DNA of 64,000 nucleotides from JAFAZJ01 sp964437145 (GTDB taxonomy: Bacteria; Pseudomonadota; Alphaproteobacteria; Reyranellales; Reyranellaceae): contig CAYTFW010000004.1 in NCBI GenBank assembly GCA_964437145.1, forward strand, positions 27,888 to 91,887, in the 5' to 3' direction. Both the position numbers and the translations under genes were made by a program. This document shows, piece after piece, positions 63,101-64,000 of this stretch. Numbering within the stretch: position 1 is the stretch's first letter; each line of letters opens with the position of its first letter. A model generated the notes under the pieces. It was not told the DNA's origin. It made no database searches and saw only the letters and a program-made list of their open reading frames with translations.

Positions 63101-64000
63101 CCGACACGGTGGCGATCACCGTGACGCCGGTCGTCGACGTCACCAATGACAGTGTGACCACGCCGGAGGACACGCCGATCACGTTCAACGTGATCACCGG
63201 CACCGGTGGCGCCACGGCGGACAGCTTCGAGAACGCCGGTCGCACCGTGACAGCCGTGACGCAGCCGCCGGCCGGCCAGGGAACGGTGACGTTCGCGGCC
63301 AATGGTGCGATCACCTATACGCCGCCGCTGAACTTCACCGGCACGACGACGTTCACCTACACGGTAACGTCGGGTGGCGTGACTGAGACGGCGACGGTGA
63401 CGGTGAATGTCACGGCGGTGAACGACGCGCCGGTGAACACGGTGCCGGGCGCGCAGACGACGCCCGAGGATACACCGCTGCCAATCACCGGCGTGACGGT
63501 GTCGGATGTCGACAACGCGACCTTGACCACGACGCTGACGGTGACCAACGGCACCGTGTCGGTGACGACGGGCGGTGGCGCCGTCATCACCAACAACGGC
63601 ACGGGCACGGTGACGGTCAGTGGCACGGCGGCACAGATCAACAACGCGCTGGCGGGTCTGACCTACACCAACACGGCCGACTATAACGGCCCGGCGCAGC
63701 TGACGGTGACGACGTCAGACGGTACGGCGAGCGACACCGACACGGTGGCGATCACGGTGACGCCGGTCGCCGACGTGACCAATGACAGTGTGACCACGCC
63801 GGAAGACACGCCGGTCACCTTCAACGTGATCACCGGCACCAATGGTGCGACGGCCGACAGCTTCGAGAACGCGGGGCGTGCGGTTACATCGGTGACACAG
63901 CCGCCAGCCGGACAGGGGACGGTGACGTTCACGGCGGCCGGCGCGATCACCTATACGCCGGCGGCCAACTTCAACGGCACGACGACGTTCACCTACACCG
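60148..64000 (+). CDS. Giant DUF4347/cadherin-like repeat surface protein (partial, C-terminus outside window)
   Basis: 1284 codons are visible and the frame runs off the right edge. Order: a basic N-terminus (MAMFWRRQLRKSRPSPS) with RLFALEARIAFD, the usual start of DUF4347 giants. An Ala/Pro-rich stretch follows, then a DUF4347 domain (about residues 130-290; HILSHGQNGALHLG, LLLYGCDVAAD). Next is a propeller-like region (about 292-550; LLAVYNKTIYAIDVATG), an SdrD-B-like domain (GDRIFDDDDADGVFDATETGI with Ca-binding-like Asp repeats), and 212-residue repeats rich in Thr, Val and Asp. Such proteins are usually exported by type I secretion and act in adhesion or biofilm; the export signal would be beyond the window. 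Confidence 0.85.
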   Translation, partial: MAMFWRRQLRKSRPSPSTDNAPWNAAGGRVRVSPRLFALEARIAFDSTTAVADAAALAAANAALGDTAPDNHPADPAAANASTPTGGVPEASPPSSQSGAAAADHRELATPTASGDPHDSTPREIVFVDMTVTDSSTLLAGLSPTVEIVRLDPSRDGMEQIAAALDGRTGIDAIHILSHGQNGALHLGTAILNAASAAGQYADELATIRAALSTEADLLLYGCDVAADAHGRAFLRALADSTGADVAASSDPTGAAALGGDWQLEYRLGQVDANIAVSRESQEAYDHLLDAVVNVGNGALLAVYNKTIYAIDVATGVASVITTVPATVGGVTTGTVNNSLAIDYTNGLIYYTDASTANSKALFAYNYVTNAHILIDSNITNNGAGLSVTSPGSVGGGGAAFHNGALYLSIENTGLGGVTGADSIYRITFSGGGTTIAGVTTFVSAVSGGADWGDIVIDSANNALISIAANSAGTRTFIRYDLTTGAQLSSTPFAPTQNQGGSDLGGVFWAVGGTSIQRINPLSGAAIGAAISVTTDGTTPITGTAADAASFVPITGSIGDRIFDDDDADGVFDATETGIANVTVQIIDDVDGDGVVDAGERILATDTTGASGNYLFTGVLPGRYIVRVTDANGVLGGSASTTGGALRTVSITQIGGSDQTIDFGYDLNDTPVVVVPGAQSTPEDAPRAITGVTVSDVDDTVILTQVTVTNGTLTVTTGTGAAIGGNGTGTVTISGTAAQTNAALAGLTYTNTADYNGPATLTVLTTDGTATDGDTVVITVTPVADATNDTVTTPEETPITFNVLTGTNGATADSFENAGRAVTSVTQPPAGQGTVTFTAGGAITYTPVANFTGTTTFTYTVTSGGVTETATVTVNVAAVNDAPVNTVPGPQTTPEDTPLPITGVSVADVDGGPLTTTLTVTNGTVSVTTGTGATIGGNGTGTVTISGTALQINNALADLTYTNTADYNGPAQLTVTTSDGTLSDTDTVAITVTPVVDVTNDSVTTPEDTPITFNVITGTGGATADSFENAGRTVTAVTQPPAGQGTVTFAANGAITYTPPLNFTGTTTFTYTVTSGGVTETATVTVNVTAVNDAPVNTVPGAQTTPEDTPLPITGVTVSDVDNATLTTTLTVTNGTVSVTTGGGAVITNNGTGTVTVSGTAAQINNALAGLTYTNTADYNGPAQLTVTTSDGTASDTDTVAITVTPVADVTNDSVTTPEDTPVTFNVITGTNGATADSFENAGRAVTSVTQPPAGQGTVTFTAAGAITYTPAANFNGTTTFTYT
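62182..64000 (+). repeat. 636-bp (212-residue) tandem repeats within the giant protein gene
   Basis: Units begin at 62182, 62818 and 63454, exactly 636 bp apart; the third is cut by the window end. Each encodes two beta-sandwich modules: one with TPEDTPLPITGV ... TNTADYNGPAQLTV ... DTVAITVTPV, the other with TPEDTPITFNV ... SFENAGR ... TFTYTVTSGGVTETATVTVN. Units 2 and 3 are closer to each other than to unit 1. Confidence 0.9.

Noticed and set aside
62139..63950. Series of Val/Pro/Thr-rich minus-strand frames of 76-95 residues
   Set aside because: They recur with the 636-bp period of the giant gene and are its antisense reading.

Overview
The window is GC-rich (roughly two thirds G+C by eye), with dense, often overlapping genes, many Tat signals and a Paracoccus-type Sox gene order. 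The best guess is an alphaproteobacterium, perhaps near Reyranella, Bradyrhizobium or the Rhodospirillales. This is inferred from gene content only; there is no rRNA in the window. The lifestyle suggested is a heterotroph living on amino acids and organic amines that can also oxidise thiosulfate and sulfide.

Layout. 0-6.5 kb (minus strand): a polyamine-type ABC importer (permease, ATPase, binding protein cut by the window edge) behind three amidohydrolases. 6.6-12.7 kb: small metabolic and stress genes (two aldo/keto reductases, DUF1428, serine hydrolase, SRPBCC, DUF427, DUF72, VOC). 12.7-23 kb: a sulfur-oxidation locus. An ArsR-type repressor with two persulfide-sensor-like cysteines overlaps a 72-residue SelW/Rdx-family gene whose redox motif is C-x-x-UGA, followed by a bSECIS-like hairpin, so it is probably a selenoprotein. 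Divergent from it run a fused soxX-soxA, soxY, soxZ, soxB, soxC, a short soxD, a flavocytochrome c pair (soxE/fccA, soxF/fccB) and another cytochrome c. 23-31.5 kb: oxidoreductases, an amidohydrolase, a family-5 solute-binding protein, RtcB, a 247-bp terminal-inverted-repeat element, a 66-bp tandem array, and glutathione-dependent formaldehyde dehydrogenase. 32-37 kb: an orphan molybdenum hydroxylase large subunit, an HpaB-type protein, a cupin and an SDR. 37.3-40 kb: a sulfide-detoxification module (TauE-type exporter, rhodanese, BigR-like ArsR, persulfide-dioxygenase-like MBL protein) with a palindromic operator. Its core is identical to the site beside the Sox-linked ArsR. 40-45 kb: thiolase/DUF35 pair, an MBL hydrolase, a secreted hypothetical and a phage-type replication protein. 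45-54.6 kb (minus strand): a complete peptide-type ABC importer with an LLM monooxygenase, a GST and an SMP-30 protein. 54.6-59.5 kb: hutC with divergent hutH-hutU, then a glyoxalase II. 60.1-64 kb: the start of a very large DUF4347 repeat protein with an exact 636-bp period, cut by the window end.

The strongest unusual signals are the SelW-like selenoprotein translationally coupled to a sulfur-responsive repressor, the operator core shared with the sulfide module 24 kb away, and the single-polypeptide SoxXA. Together they suggest one sulfur/selenium redox regulon split over two loci. Dispersed palindromic repeats (five copies of a GTCATCCCGAGCG-type hairpin and related GC-rich elements) punctuate the intergenic spaces. 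No tRNA, rRNA or CRISPR array was seen.
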